A program made the translations under genes and the position numbers. Of a DNA stretch of 64,000 bases, positions 34,841 through 42,914 are shown in pieces. The stretch is taken from NCBI RefSeq assembly GCF_933208505.1, contig NZ_CAKOEU010000001.1, one strand, 5' to 3'. Under the pieces are notes generated by a model that was not told the origin of the DNA, did not search any database, and worked only from the letters and a program-made list of their open reading frames with translations. The first letter of the stretch is position 1; every line of letters begins with the position of its first letter. Source of the DNA: Convivina praedatoris. GTDB lineage: Bacteria; Bacillota; Bacilli; Lactobacillales; Lactobacillaceae.

Positions 34841-34858
34841 ATAGCCCCAGAGGGAGTC
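34841..34858. other. attL core
   Basis: ATAGCCCCAGAGGGAGTC, identical to 47456-47473, where it is the end of tRNA-Glu (CTC). Here the tRNA body is absent. Confidence 0.85.
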
Positions 34859-34892
34859 TATTTATCCCTCATATATCAACGTTTTAGAGTTT

Positions 34893-34917
34893 ATCCGCTA
34901 CTTTATCCGCTATTTTA
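34893..34917. repeat. Arm-type repeats near attL
   Basis: ATCCGCTACTTT is followed directly by ATCCGCTATTTT, overlapping the integrase stop codon. The same motif occurs in several copies at the other end of the island (47148-47362), the pattern expected of integrase arm sites. Confidence 0.6.
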
Positions 34918-36042
34918 TTCAATTAACCCCGCTAATATCTCGGGTGTGTCGTCGCTTGCTCGCTTGGTTATATCGCTATAAATGTTTAATGTGATTGAGG
35001 CGTCTGCATGTCCTAAATAGGTCTGTACCTGTTTGACCGTTGCCCCTCTATCTAGCGCTAAGGTCGCCCATGTATGCCTTAGCTTGTGCATAGACAACCC
35101 AACGGCCACGCCGTAGCGCTTGCTCACCTCGTGTAGCCATTTATTCGGTCTTAATATCTGTAATGGCTTTCCTTGGTTGTTAAAAACAAAATCAACCTTT
35201 TTAATATAGTTGCTAAACTCGTACCACCTAGCCAAGGATCTCATCATGTTATGATCTATCTTTAAAGTTCGCCGGCTCGTTTCAGACTTAGGAACTTTTA
35301 TATATGTTCCGCCACCTATTCCACGACCTAAGGCCTGCTCTATGCTAATGTAATTATTTTTAAAGTCTACATGCTTCCACTGTAAAGCTAGTACTTCCTC
35401 GGTTCTCATCCCCGTGAAAGCAACCAACCTTAACAGTGTGTAGGCCTGCCTATTTACATGGCAATACTGGCCATCCAGTACCTCTATAAACTTTTTAAAT
35501 TCCTCAACATCTAAAAACTTCGGTAGGCTACTTTGATGCTTCCGCTGTCGTGGCATATCTACCTTGCTAAAAGGGTTTGCGTCAATCATCCCCAATTTAA
35601 CCGCCATATCTAACAAACGTCTTAAATATCCGACCGCCTTACGGTAGTAGATTATTTTCTTTTGTAGTGTGTTAATATATTTCTGTAGTGATATGGGTGT
35701 TATGTCATTTACTAGCACATTGCCCCAATCAGGCAGGATATAAAGCCTAAAGATTCTTAGTGTTTTGTTTAGTGTACTTTCCTCTACAGTGTTTTGGTAG
35801 GTTTCTAGCCACATTTCATAAAGCTCCCTGACAGTAAAAACTGTTTTGGGGGTTTTTTCGTTGTATTGACTTTGTCCGTTGCTAAATAACGTTACTTCAT
35901 TGTTAAACCATGCTGTCGCCTCACGTCTGCTTGTAAAGCCTCGCTTTTGTACCCTCTTTCTTTTTCCGTTGGGCTGTAGTCCTAAATAGCCGACTACTTC
36001 CCACGCTTTGCCTTTCTTCGTTTGCACCTCTTTTAATTGCAT
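34915..36042 (-). CDS. int: Tyrosine site-specific integrase of the island
   Basis: 375 residues: N-terminal arm-binding domain (about 1-60), SAM-like core-binding domain (about 70-160) and a catalytic domain with Arg in TGMRTEEVLALQWKHVD, H-x-x-R in MHKLRHTWATLALDRG, LGHADASI and the nucleophile Tyr in LNIYSDITKR. All catalytic residues are present, so it should be active. It reads toward attL. GGAGG lies before the ATG. It would catalyse integration into the tRNA 3' end. Confidence 0.95.
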   Translation of the reverse strand: MQLKEVQTKKGKAWEVVGYLGLQPNGKRKRVQKRGFTSRREATAWFNNEVTLFSNGQSQYNEKTPKTVFTVRELYEMWLETYQNTVEESTLNKTLRIFRLYILPDWGNVLVNDITPISLQKYINTLQKKIIYYRKAVGYLRRLLDMAVKLGMIDANPFSKVDMPRQRKHQSSLPKFLDVEEFKKFIEVLDGQYCHVNRQAYTLLRLVAFTGMRTEEVLALQWKHVDFKNNYISIEQALGRGIGGGTYIKVPKSETSRRTLKIDHNMMRSLARWYEFSNYIKKVDFVFNNQGKPLQILRPNKWLHEVSKRYGVAVGLSMHKLRHTWATLALDRGATVKQVQTYLGHADASITLNIYSDITKRASDDTPEILAGLIE

Positions 36043-36070
36043 TTCACTGCCTCCATAGCACCCCAGCTAT

Positions 36071-36182
36071 GTACAAAAGGTCAAAATAGGGGGATGTCAT
36101 AAAAAAGGCGTGCGTTTTGACCGTCACTGACAGTCCATGAACGTCACGCCTCTTATTTTGCCACCATTTTGTCCCTTTGTAC
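36071..36182. repeat. Imperfect inverted repeat enclosing a terminator, upstream of int
   Basis: GTACAAAAGGTCAAAATAG (36071-36089) and the complement of 36164-36182 agree at 16 of 19 positions. Between them is the hairpin 36101-36151. It may be a regulator or Xis binding region. Confidence 0.45.
36101..36151 (-). terminator. Terminator after the 36223-36570 gene
   Basis: AGGCGTG (36106-36112) pairs with CACGCCT (36145-36151); the minus strand ends in six T. Confidence 0.6.
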
Positions 36183-36222
36183 AATGTAACAGTTTTATTT
36201 ATCTTCTAACTCTCTTTTGTTC

Positions 36223-36570
36223 CTAGCTATTCATGTTATAAACTCGTTCAGCCTCTTCTAACTCTTCATCAGCAACTTTTAACCGCACTTCCCGTATTTT
36301 CTGGCGATCATAGATAGCCCACGCCTCTTCTTCCGTGAGCGTCTTCTGTGTTTTGTCGCCGTTTTCTAATCTGTCCACTTCATAACCTAACTGATTAAGT
36401 AAGTCTTGAAACGTTTCCGCCTCTTCTTCAGCATAGATTGCTTTAGTTTCGTGTAGCTTGGCATAGTATTGATAGTTAACCACTCCTTGATATAACTTGT
36501 TCATTTGCCACTTTTGGCAAAAGATAATTCCAGCCATAACTACCAGTAAAATTGCTATAAAAATGTTCAT
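36223..36570 (-). CDS. Small membrane-anchored island protein, unknown
   Basis: 115 residues: an N-terminal membrane helix (FIAILLVVMAGIIFC) then a highly charged helical region with coiled-coil character (EEEAETFQDLLNQLGYEV, VADEELEEAERVY). I recognise no family. AAAGGAAAACG precedes the ATG. Codons for C-Q-K-W-Q include one copy of the island hairpin repeat (36504-36521). It lies between int and the replication genes, 347 bp from the latter. Confidence 0.6.
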   Translation of the reverse strand: MNIFIAILLVVMAGIIFCQKWQMNKLYQGVVNYQYYAKLHETKAIYAEEEAETFQDLLNQLGYEVDRLENGDKTQKTLTEEEAWAIYDRQKIREVRLKVADEELEEAERVYNMNS

Positions 36571-36917
36571 CGTTTTCCTTTCGTGTTTGGGTCAAAATGT
36601 GCCGTTTTTTGTGCCATGTTCAAAACGCTCTTATCCATTGAGGCTGTAGGCGTTATGTCTGTTATGTGCCAAAATTGCCAGTTTTTTACCACTTCTTCGC
36701 TCTATATATAGGTATATTTTCCCCTTTTTTATACTCTCTTCTCTTTCTTCTTAGCTCTCAAAGTACTCAAATACTGGAACAAATGGAAAATAATAGTGAA
36801 ACAACTAGAGTAACAAGGGGTTTCAGGATTTCTGTTTTGACACACGTTTGGCACGGTGACGCCTCTTGACGCCTCTTGACGGTTGAGACTTGGAACGTAA
36901 AAATGGAATTAGTGTGT
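36571..36917. other. Gene-free stretch with TTGACG repeats
   Basis: No credible gene. At 36857-36882 TGACGCCTCT is repeated in tandem (TGACGCCTCTTGACGCCTCTTGACGG), a motif that recurs near the right end (47371-47439) and at 43788-43803. It separates the helicase gene from the 36223-36570 gene. Confidence 0.6.
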
Positions 36918-38345
36918 TTATGTGTACTTTTCAATGTCTAATCCAATAAAAGACCATTGTGGGTTAGTTGTGTCTCCTTCTGGATGTAAGCGTGTTTTTG
37001 CCGAAAAGTAGCCTTTTTGTTCCAAGTTCGTGCCAAAAACCTTCTTATTTATTTTTGACTGGATACCATTGTCAATTAGCCAATCTTGAAACCTTGCAAA
37101 GGCCACTGTTTTAGAAACACCGCCCGTATATCCCTCTGGTATTTCCTTTCGTGCTTCTAGCAAGAAAGAGGCCACTAAGTCTTGGCTGTTTGCCCAGTCC
37201 TTCGTGGTTTTTTCTATTTCATCACTAACCGTTAGCTTCATGTTATCCTTGGCTGTTTGAAAGGCAGTAATGCACTCAATAGCAAAGCCTCCTAGTTCGT
37301 TGATTGCCTCTTTCTCATTCCACAAGGTCGCACGGTACTTGGCCTCTTTCGGGTTATCTCGTACCTTAGGAGCAACTACTGGCACTAAGTGCATACGTTG
37401 GACTAAGGCAGAGCTAACCGATAGCTTAGGCTTGTTATTGCTGGCAAAGATAAGTAAGGCGTACAGCTCCACACTAATTGAGTTTGACCCTTTACCCTCA
37501 ACCTCCACCAAGTCGCCGCCTGATAAGGTCTTAAGTGCGTCTGGCATATCAATGCGAGTGTCGGGAATGTCCAAATGGATATTCGCTAACTTGTTAATTA
37601 GGTCAACCGTCCCAAAACGGGCGCTCTTGCCATTGCTACCGGTCAGCGTGTCGATGTCCTTGGCTGTGATGTTAGCCTGTCCGATAAGTGGCTTAACAAT
37701 TTTGTCCACAAAGTAGCTCTTACCACTACCTCCCGTTTCATCTAATAGAATTGTGATGGTGTTAAAGGTATGTTGTTCTGGGATGAAAGCATAACCGATA
37801 ATCTCCTTGAGATACTGCCAAGAGTTGCCGAATAGATAAGCACCCCATGCGTTAATATTGGGGGATGTCTGCCCCGGCTGTGCTTCGATATTATGCCCGT
37901 TGATCAAATAGTCTTCTTGCTGGTTGGCCACGATTGCGCCATTATTCAACATATAAGTGCCGTTCTTAAAGGCCACCCGGTCAGTCTTCTGTTTCTCAAA
38001 AGGGTTATAGCTTTTTTGAGCCTGCACTAGCACCGTCTTAGCCGTGTCCTCCATCTTGCGGACGGTATAAAACTGTTCTGCTTTGAGATATTGAAAGGCC
38101 ACCCGCTTGGCTTGCTCTAGTGCTCTGTTACGCTTAACCAGTTCCCAGTTAATACTGTTGTATAGGTAATAATTCATATCATCCCCAAAAGGAACAACGG
38201 CCATAGGGTTATCTTTTAGGATCGTGTCAGCAAGTTTTAAATAGTTGACGGCGGTAGGCTTGTCGTCTTCATTGCAAATCAACCACTTAGGCCGGTCTGT
38301 CCGTTCAGCTAAAAAGTTCTGTTCAAGTTGCTCTGTTTTACCCAT
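36918..38345 (-). CDS. Phage/plasmid P4-type helicase (D5-like, superfamily 3)
   Basis: About 475 residues. The C-terminal AAA helicase has Walker A in DETGGSGKSYFVDKI, Walker B-like LANIHLDIPDT, sensor LLIFASNNKPKL and Arg finger VQRMHLVPV. The N-terminal part (about 1-180) is D5-N-like. Together with the prim-pol gene that overlaps it by 8 bp, it should initiate and unwind the island origin. ATG 38345 follows AGGGAGG by six bases; an ATG 13 codons earlier lacks a site. Confidence 0.88.
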   Translation of the reverse strand: MGKTEQLEQNFLAERTDRPKWLICNEDDKPTAVNYLKLADTILKDNPMAVVPFGDDMNYYLYNSINWELVKRNRALEQAKRVAFQYLKAEQFYTVRKMEDTAKTVLVQAQKSYNPFEKQKTDRVAFKNGTYMLNNGAIVANQQEDYLINGHNIEAQPGQTSPNINAWGAYLFGNSWQYLKEIIGYAFIPEQHTFNTITILLDETGGSGKSYFVDKIVKPLIGQANITAKDIDTLTGSNGKSARFGTVDLINKLANIHLDIPDTRIDMPDALKTLSGGDLVEVEGKGSNSISVELYALLIFASNNKPKLSVSSALVQRMHLVPVVAPKVRDNPKEAKYRATLWNEKEAINELGGFAIECITAFQTAKDNMKLTVSDEIEKTTKDWANSQDLVASFLLEARKEIPEGYTGGVSKTVAFARFQDWLIDNGIQSKINKKVFGTNLEQKGYFSAKTRLHPEGDTTNPQWSFIGLDIEKYT

Positions 38346-39162
38346 GAAGTGCCTCCCTCTTTCGTTTTGCCTTAGCAATTTCACGCTTTAAAACGCTTGT
38401 ATAGACCTTTTCTAGTTCTTGATAGCTAAGTGGTTCAAGGCTTTGGTCATTGGCTACCTCGGCAATTTCTAAGGCTTTGCGTGGGTGTAGCTGGTAGGAC
38501 AGTAGCCAACCAATAAGGCTAGTGGCTTGGTCGTTGCGTTGCCCCTTTTCAAAGCCGTTAGCAATCATCCCCCAGCGTTCCGCCACACTATAACGGGCAT
38601 GCCGTTGGTTGTTTTGCTCCTTGCTGTTGGCTTTGCCTTGGTCTAATTCATCCACCCACTGCGGTTTATTCTGGAGTGTTTCCAGTTCAGTGGTTGCTTT
38701 GTACTCGTTGCCATCAATTACAGACGGGGCAACAATCACACCACCACTATTTAACAGGTCTAGGCCATCCATGGCGCTTATTAGTCGTTGCTTAGTCTCT
38801 TTATCTTCACACTTATAAAAACCGTGCCAGCCACCCCCTGCGGTCTTTTCTAAGTAAGTGTCCGATATGGTGGCAGGATCAACTCCTCGACGGTTCAAGA
38901 AGTCCTTTAAACTATGCAGGCCGTCTTTTCCATGTTGGTCAACGTCAACAACCACAAGAGGCGAACGGTCTAAGTCAATGCCTACATTACCGCCCTTATA
39001 TTGGGGATGTTTCGCCAACCATTCGGCCAACTCTTCCCAGTGATTAAAGCTATTCTTATAGCCGCCTTCTTCAGCGTTGTACTTTGTATTAGGTAAAGCC
39101 ATGAACACGTAAGCACCTAGTGCCATATAGGACTTAATCGCTTCTACTTTGTTGTCATTCAT
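38338..39162 (-). CDS. Bifunctional primase-polymerase (prim-pol)
   Basis: 274 residues. The prim-pol fold (AEP superfamily) is shown by ALGAYVFMALPNTKYN, the metal motif VVVDVDQHGKDG, the EKTAGGGWHGFYK strand and GGVIVAPSVIDG. A C-terminal helical region (about 190-270) probably links it to the helicase. It makes primers at the island origin. It overlaps the genes on either side by a few bases, so this is one replication operon. Confidence 0.88.
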   Translation of the reverse strand: MNDNKVEAIKSYMALGAYVFMALPNTKYNAEEGGYKNSFNHWEELAEWLAKHPQYKGGNVGIDLDRSPLVVVDVDQHGKDGLHSLKDFLNRRGVDPATISDTYLEKTAGGGWHGFYKCEDKETKQRLISAMDGLDLLNSGGVIVAPSVIDGNEYKATTELETLQNKPQWVDELDQGKANSKEQNNQRHARYSVAERWGMIANGFEKGQRNDQATSLIGWLLSYQLHPRKALEIAEVANDQSLEPLSYQELEKVYTSVLKREIAKAKRKREALHG

Positions 39163-39482
39163 TCAAAGCGCCCCCTGTGTTGTTCTAGGCCTGCCACACG
39201 TTTCTGGTAACTCTTAACATTGTTCTTCATCATGTTCAACGTATAAAAATATTCGTCACTGTTTACAATCTTGTACACGCCACCTTTTGCGTTTCGCAAA
39301 CTGCCGACCAAATAGCCTTGGTCTGCTAAGTGGCTTAAGATCGTGTACAACCGTCTTTCTGGTATTCCTACCTTTTTGGCCAACGTGGGCACTTTAATAG
39401 CGTTCTCTTGTCCCTGAGGCAGTGCCATATATACTGCCTTCTCTCGTGCTGTTAATTGGTCTTTGTGTCGTACGTTAGTCAT
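39159..39482 (-). CDS. Winged-helix DNA-binding protein of the island
   Basis: 107 residues. The pattern VPTLAKKVGIPERRLYTILSHLADQGYL and the wing strands G-G-V-Y-K-I-V are a MarR/ArsR-like winged helix, with a basic C-terminal helix. It is encoded between prim-pol and two small genes with 4-8 bp overlaps. A role as origin-binding or transcription factor is plausible, not shown. Confidence 0.65.
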   Translation of the reverse strand: MTNVRHKDQLTAREKAVYMALPQGQENAIKVPTLAKKVGIPERRLYTILSHLADQGYLVGSLRNAKGGVYKIVNSDEYFYTLNMMKNNVKSYQKRVAGLEQHRGRFE

Positions 39483-39657
39483 TACTTGCTCCCTTCAGAT
39501 AATCCGTTATTTTGATGATTAAACCATCAAATGCCTTTTCATCTGCAATGGTAAAGGTCTGTTTTTCCTTGTCGATTAAAAAAGCTGGCTTGTCTGTTAA
39601 AGAATTAAAATGTTCAATAATCTCAATCGGTAAGGTTAGCTGGTTATCTTTTGCCAT
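39475..39657 (-). CDS. Small island protein, unknown
   Basis: 60 residues, acidic and basic mixture (SLTDKPAFLIDKEKQTFTIADEKAFDGLIIKI). No family recognised. It overlaps the next gene by 8 bp and begins directly after the stop of the upstream gene, so it is part of the replication operon. Confidence 0.55.
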   Translation of the reverse strand: MAKDNQLTLPIEIIEHFNSLTDKPAFLIDKEKQTFTIADEKAFDGLIIKITDYLKGASND

Positions 39658-39972
39658 TTATCCAATCCCCTCAATCTCTGCCGTTAAGTTGGCAATCTGA
39701 ATATCAACCATGTAAAAGGCCTTGGTGTCTGGCTCTAGCGTTCTGATTAGACGGTTTAAAAAGATAAAGTGGTTGCGTAAACAGTCGATAGGGCTGTACT
39801 GTCGCCCCTCAACTTTCGCCACTTCTGGCGAATATAAACCGTTAAAGTTTACTGTTTGTGTGTTTTTCATGTTAAAATATAGCCAAATAGCCATTAAAAA
39901 AGGCATTGTACTCAAGTCATCCTCTTTGGTCGCCAAACTGTCGGAGGATGTCTTTTTTTGTGCCTTTTTCAT
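39658..39972 (-). CDS. Island protein, unknown
   Basis: 104 residues. The N-terminus is Lys-rich; MPFLMAIWLYFNM is a hydrophobic patch and the rest is helical. No family recognised. Codons for S-P-E-V-A-K-V contain a copy of the island hairpin repeat (39815-39832), which makes a mobile-repeat or structural origin of those residues likely. Confidence 0.55.
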   Translation of the reverse strand: MKKAQKKTSSDSLATKEDDLSTMPFLMAIWLYFNMKNTQTVNFNGLYSPEVAKVEGRQYSPIDCLRNHFIFLNRLIRTLEPDTKAFYMVDIQIANLTAEIEGIG

Positions 39973-39990
39973 GCTTTCGGCTCTCCTTTC

Positions 39991-40602
39991 TTAAATATCA
40001 GCCAGTAGCTTCTTCTTAATATCTTGGTAATCGTTGCCGTCTTGAAGATATAAGGCTATATGTTGCTTAGCTCGTTCTAGTCGTTCTTTCTGGTCATTAT
40101 CTAACGCCTCTTCTGGGCTATTGACTCCTTTAGCCTTTTTGAGTTGCTTGGGTGTCAGCCCCGTGGCGCACTTATAGGCTAGTTGGTGGTAATTACCGTA
40201 AGCGTACTTATCGTCTGGCAGTTCTGCTTTAATCGTTTCAGCCAGTCCAATGTTCGCCCGCTTGTTAAGCTCTCGACTTAGCTTGGCTTGGTCTAGTTCC
40301 TGCTTTATGCTGTAGAACGCTTTAACCAGTGCCTTTTTAAACTCTTTTACCTGCGGTGTATTGTCTAACAGCGTGATTAAGAATGTTGCCTGTTGCTCGT
40401 TGAGTTGATACACCTTTTTAGGTCGTCCCCGTCCTGGTATTTTAGCGATTTCAAATCGCAAAATTCCAAACTCATTTAGGTCATCTTGATTATCTCTAAT
40501 CAAATCGCTAACAGACCTATATTTATTACCCGTATGTTTAGCGATTACTTCCGCCGTTGTATAAGGTTCATCTTTCAAACCCTTGTAATAAACTAATTCC
40601 AT
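39991..40602 (-). CDS. Rha-family phage regulatory protein
   Basis: 203 residues. The N-terminal Rha/pRha motif is seen in TTAEVIAKHTGNKYRSVSDLI and ILRFEIAKIPGRGRPKKVYQLNEQQATFLITLLDN, ending F-K-K-A-L-V-K-A-F. The C-terminal half is a charged helical domain. Rha proteins occur in lambdoid phages and satellites and affect growth in certain hosts; the molecular role is unclear. Confidence 0.85.
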   Translation of the reverse strand: MELVYYKGLKDEPYTTAEVIAKHTGNKYRSVSDLIRDNQDDLNEFGILRFEIAKIPGRGRPKKVYQLNEQQATFLITLLDNTPQVKEFKKALVKAFYSIKQELDQAKLSRELNKRANIGLAETIKAELPDDKYAYGNYHQLAYKCATGLTPKQLKKAKGVNSPEEALDNDQKERLERAKQHIALYLQDGNDYQDIKKKLLADI

Positions 40603-40684
40603 TCATTCACTCCTATCTTTATAAAATCTAGTTTTTCCATTCTCATGCAAAACAATTCAAGATAAAAAGGATTTCAAATCCGTT

Positions 40685-40915
40685 TTAACTAAGCTGGTCT
40701 TTTGTCGTGTCTTCCAAGGTGGCCAAGTCAGCCAGTACATTGCTAATTTTTGTTTGAGCCAGTCGCATAGATAGGATTAGTTCCTTATGGCTTGGTTCAA
40801 GTCCCGGCATTTTAGATCCACCTAAGATAGTTTCGGCCTTGTGAAGTTCGTCTTGGTAATAACCAATAGAGCTAAGCACGTCTTTGGTGTAGTCCCTGTT
40901 CTCCATGCTTGTCAT
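40685..40915 (-). CDS. Small helical island protein, unknown
   Basis: 76 residues, predicted all-helical (YYQDELHKAETILGG, ILSMRLAQTKISNVLADL). No family recognised. Its ATG overlaps the TGA of the upstream small membrane gene (ATGA), implying coupled translation. Confidence 0.55.
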   Translation of the reverse strand: MTSMENRDYTKDVLSSIGYYQDELHKAETILGGSKMPGLEPSHKELILSMRLAQTKISNVLADLATLEDTTKDQLS

Positions 40916-41043
40916 CCCCTATTAAGTGCTTTCTTGCGTGACTGCTTGACTTCCATGTCTCTCACTGTGTAGCCTGCCATATAGCCACCTACTCCAATAC
41001 ATGCCACTGTTACCAGCGTTGTCACAATATTCCAAACTTCCAT
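40912..41043 (-). CDS. 43-residue membrane peptide
   Basis: M-E-V-W-N-I-V-T-T-L-V-T-V-A-C-I-G-V-G-G-Y-M-A-G-Y followed by a basic tail (K-Q-S-R-K-K-A). One membrane helix. GGAGG lies nine bases before the ATG, and the stop overlaps the next start, so it is a real small gene in the early operon. Function unknown. Confidence 0.6.
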   Translation of the reverse strand: MEVWNIVTTLVTVACIGVGGYMAGYTVRDMEVKQSRKKALNRG

Positions 41044-41054
41044 CTCATCCCCTC

Positions 41055-41249
41055 CTAGCGCCATTCTTCAATGGCCTTGCTAATCTCGTCACGGTCGTAA
41101 ACTGTGCCGTATCCTGTAACGTGTCCACGTACTCGCCCAGCGTTCACTAGATGGCGCTTGAACGTGTTAGACGAACACCCTGCATACTTGGCCGAGTCTT
41201 TTAGGTTAAGCCACCTTGGCCACTCTGTGACTGTCTGCGTTATTTCCAT
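41055..41249 (-). CDS. Excisionase/AlpA-like DNA-binding protein
   Basis: 64 residues: LNLKDSAKYAGCSSNTFKRHLVNAG is a MerR/Xis-like winged helix-turn-helix, ending IEEWR. In satellites such proteins act as excisionase or as the derepressed master activator. It is second in the leftward early operon. Confidence 0.75.
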   Translation of the reverse strand: MEITQTVTEWPRWLNLKDSAKYAGCSSNTFKRHLVNAGRVRGHVTGYGTVYDRDEISKAIEEWR

Positions 41250-41261
41250 TGCTACACCTCC

Positions 41262-41456
41262 TTATAACTTTTGATACAACCACTCATTAAGTGCGTTATA
41301 AGTCTTGTCTGTCACATATTCGCCTGTACCGTTTAACACTCGATACAAGGTAAAGCGTGACAAGTTTGTCTGTTCTGCTAGGTCGCTCACTTTTAAATTA
41401 TGTTCGCCCCGTTGTCTTTTGATGGCCTTGGCCATATCATTGCTAATCACTGGCAT
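41262..41456 (-). CDS. Cro-like helix-turn-helix regulator
   Basis: 64 residues. KVSDLAEQTNLSRFTLYRVLNGTGEYVT is a helix-turn-helix. It is the first gene of the leftward operon, divergent from the repressor across the operator array 41475-41603, the usual place of Cro. Confidence 0.78.
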   Translation of the reverse strand: MPVISNDMAKAIKRQRGEHNLKVSDLAEQTNLSRFTLYRVLNGTGEYVTDKTYNALNEWLYQKL

Positions 41457-41474
41457 TAGTATTACTCCTTTTTC

Positions 41475-41603
41475 GCAACTATTTGTTGCTTTATTGATAA
41501 AAACATAATAACTTATCCTTTTTATTTTCGCAACTATTTGTTGCTAAAAAATAAAATAGCACTATTTTTTGTTGCAATACTTTGTTGCTTTTAATGTTGC
41601 AAC
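41475..41603. promoter_or_regulatory. Operator array of the island switch
   Basis: The palindrome GCAACTATTTGTTGC occurs twice exactly (41475-41489, 41530-41544), with variants at 41559-41575 and 41574-41588 and a fused GTTGCAAC at 41596-41603. Five sites span the divergent promoters, as in lambdoid switches. Confidence 0.8.
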
Positions 41604-41606
41604 ATA

Positions 41607-41612
41607 TATAAT
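41607..41612 (+). promoter_or_regulatory. -10 element giving a probably leaderless repressor mRNA
   Basis: TATAAT ends six bases before the ATG at 41619 and no Shine-Dalgarno is present, so transcription should begin at or next to the start codon, as for lambda cI from PRM. Confidence 0.6.
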
Positions 41613-41618
41613 CAATGT

Positions 41619-42173
41619 ATGGAAGAATTAAACAGAATAAAAAAAATAAGAAAAATGGCAAAAGTCTCTCAAGATGAACTTGCTCATGCTGTTGGTGTAT
41701 CTAGACAGGCAATATCTTTATATGAACGCGGAGAGCGCGAACCAAAATTAGCAACTTGGAAAAAGATCGCTAATTTTTTAGGTGTTACAGTGCCAGAACT
41801 ACAAGGAATTGACGAAGATTTAACTATAGAAGACCGTAAAAAAAGAGCTGATATGTTCGCCACACAAGCTGTTTCTAGAATAGTTGCAAAAAAGGAGGAG
41901 AAAACTGCTTATGATCTAGTGGAGTTAGCTCAAGAGTTTGCTTCACAAACTATAGACCCAGTTAAAAAAAGCCTAGTAATGCAACTAATTCCAATAATCA
42001 TGAGCGATAATGTTGATTATCAAATGGCTTTATCAACCGTTTTCGGTTCTCTAGAATTATTAAGCAGTGAAGACTTCATAGGCTTAAATGGCCACCTTGA
42101 TGATGAACTTGCTAAAGGTGTTGCTGAAGACTTTTATAAAGCCATTAAATACATTTATGTTCCAAGCAAATAA
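41619..42173 (+). CDS. XRE-family repressor of the island
   Basis: 184 residues. N-terminal helix-turn-helix (about 8-62, SQDELAHAVGVSRQAISLYERGEREP), then a helical C-terminal domain with no S24 peptidase motif. It is therefore unlikely to be inactivated by RecA cleavage; a helper-phage antirepressor would be the satellite-like alternative (inference). It is the only rightward gene in the island. Confidence 0.85.
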   Translation: MEELNRIKKIRKMAKVSQDELAHAVGVSRQAISLYERGEREPKLATWKKIANFLGVTVPELQGIDEDLTIEDRKKRADMFATQAVSRIVAKKEEKTAYDLVELAQEFASQTIDPVKKSLVMQLIPIIMSDNVDYQMALSTVFGSLELLSSEDFIGLNGHLDDELAKGVAEDFYKAIKYIYVPSK

Positions 42174-42180
42174 ATAAAAA

Positions 42181-42194
42181 AGCCCACTTGGGCT
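42181..42194 (-). terminator. Short hairpin after the repressor
   Basis: AGCCCA, two bases, TGGGCT; on the minus strand a T run follows, so it better ends leftward transcripts entering from the origin side. Confidence 0.5.
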
Positions 42195-42441
42195 TACATG
42201 AAAGATTATTGATATAATTAAATTGTTGTAGCTACCGTACAACTTCCTAAATAAGCGCCCTGGTTTCCGTATGGTTTACCAAGGCACTTTTATATTGGGG
42301 ATGTACACAATTACTACAAAACATTAAATACCACTGCCCTATTCTGGGGATGTGGTTTGTAACTTTTTAGGTGTGACCGTTTGTGACTTTCCAACTGCAC
42401 ACCTTTTTGCCTGATTCATAGTTCTATAACATGCTTGAAAA

Positions 42442-42764
42442 TACCAACATTTACCAACATTTTATAAGCTTAAAATCCTAGCATTTCCTAGCATTCATCC
42501 CCAATAAGGACGCTATATATTTGTTTATTACCAAGGCTTTAAGCCTGTAACCATGTAACTTTTAGGGTGTAACCTTTTGCAACCATCAGCCAAAAAGGTT
42601 GCAACACTTTTGGCAACGTTGCAACGCTATTTAAGTGCGTGATCAACCGTATAGGAGTAGCTATATAAGACTTTAAACACTGCAAAATACTGCAATATAA
42701 TGCTAAGAATTGCTAAGATAAAATGCTGGAATATGCTGGAGTAAATGCTAACATTTGCTAACAT
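42442..42764. repeat. Putative replication origin with phased doublet iterons
   Basis: Right set: four doublets, each two 6-7-base words exactly 10 bp apart (CTGCA.., TGCTAAG.., ATGCTGG.., .TGCTAAC..), starting near 42680, 42701, 42723 and 42745, i.e. every 21-22 bp. Left set: two inverted doublets (CCAACATT at 42444, CCTAGCATT at 42477). Consensus unit AATGCTRRNA. Between them lie AT-rich words and GTTGCAAC repressor-like boxes (42598-42605, 42613-42625). Opposed iteron sets around a core are the layout of satellite origins served by a helicase initiator. Confidence 0.6.
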
Positions 42765-42914
42765 AAGCGGTTGTTTTTGATAGCGTTTTTTATAACAGGT
42801 TTTTATTGTCAGGTTTGGTCAAGTTTTTAGTAAAAAATAACTGAGGTTTTTAAGGCAGGTTTTAGCAAGTTCATAGGCACAAAAATAGCCCTACTCGTTT
42901 GAGTAAGGCTTTTC
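42765..42914. other. Gene-free stretch with CAGGTTT-type repeats
   Basis: CAGGTTTTTATTGTCAGGTTTGGTCAAGTTTTT (given here as three CAGGTTT/CAAGTTT words) and GAGGTTTTTAAGGCAGGTTTTAGCAAGTT-like words repeat at about 10-14 bp, continuing the repetitive origin region. No gene. Confidence 0.45.

Noticed and set aside
36666..36869. 67-codon plus-strand frame in the island
   Set aside because: Opposite to all neighbours, without a ribosome site, and ends in the TGACG repeats.
42442..42764. Tandem short repeats considered as a CRISPR array
   Set aside because: Units are 6-7 bp at 10-bp spacing with no 20-40-bp spacers, no leader and no cas genes; iterons fit better.
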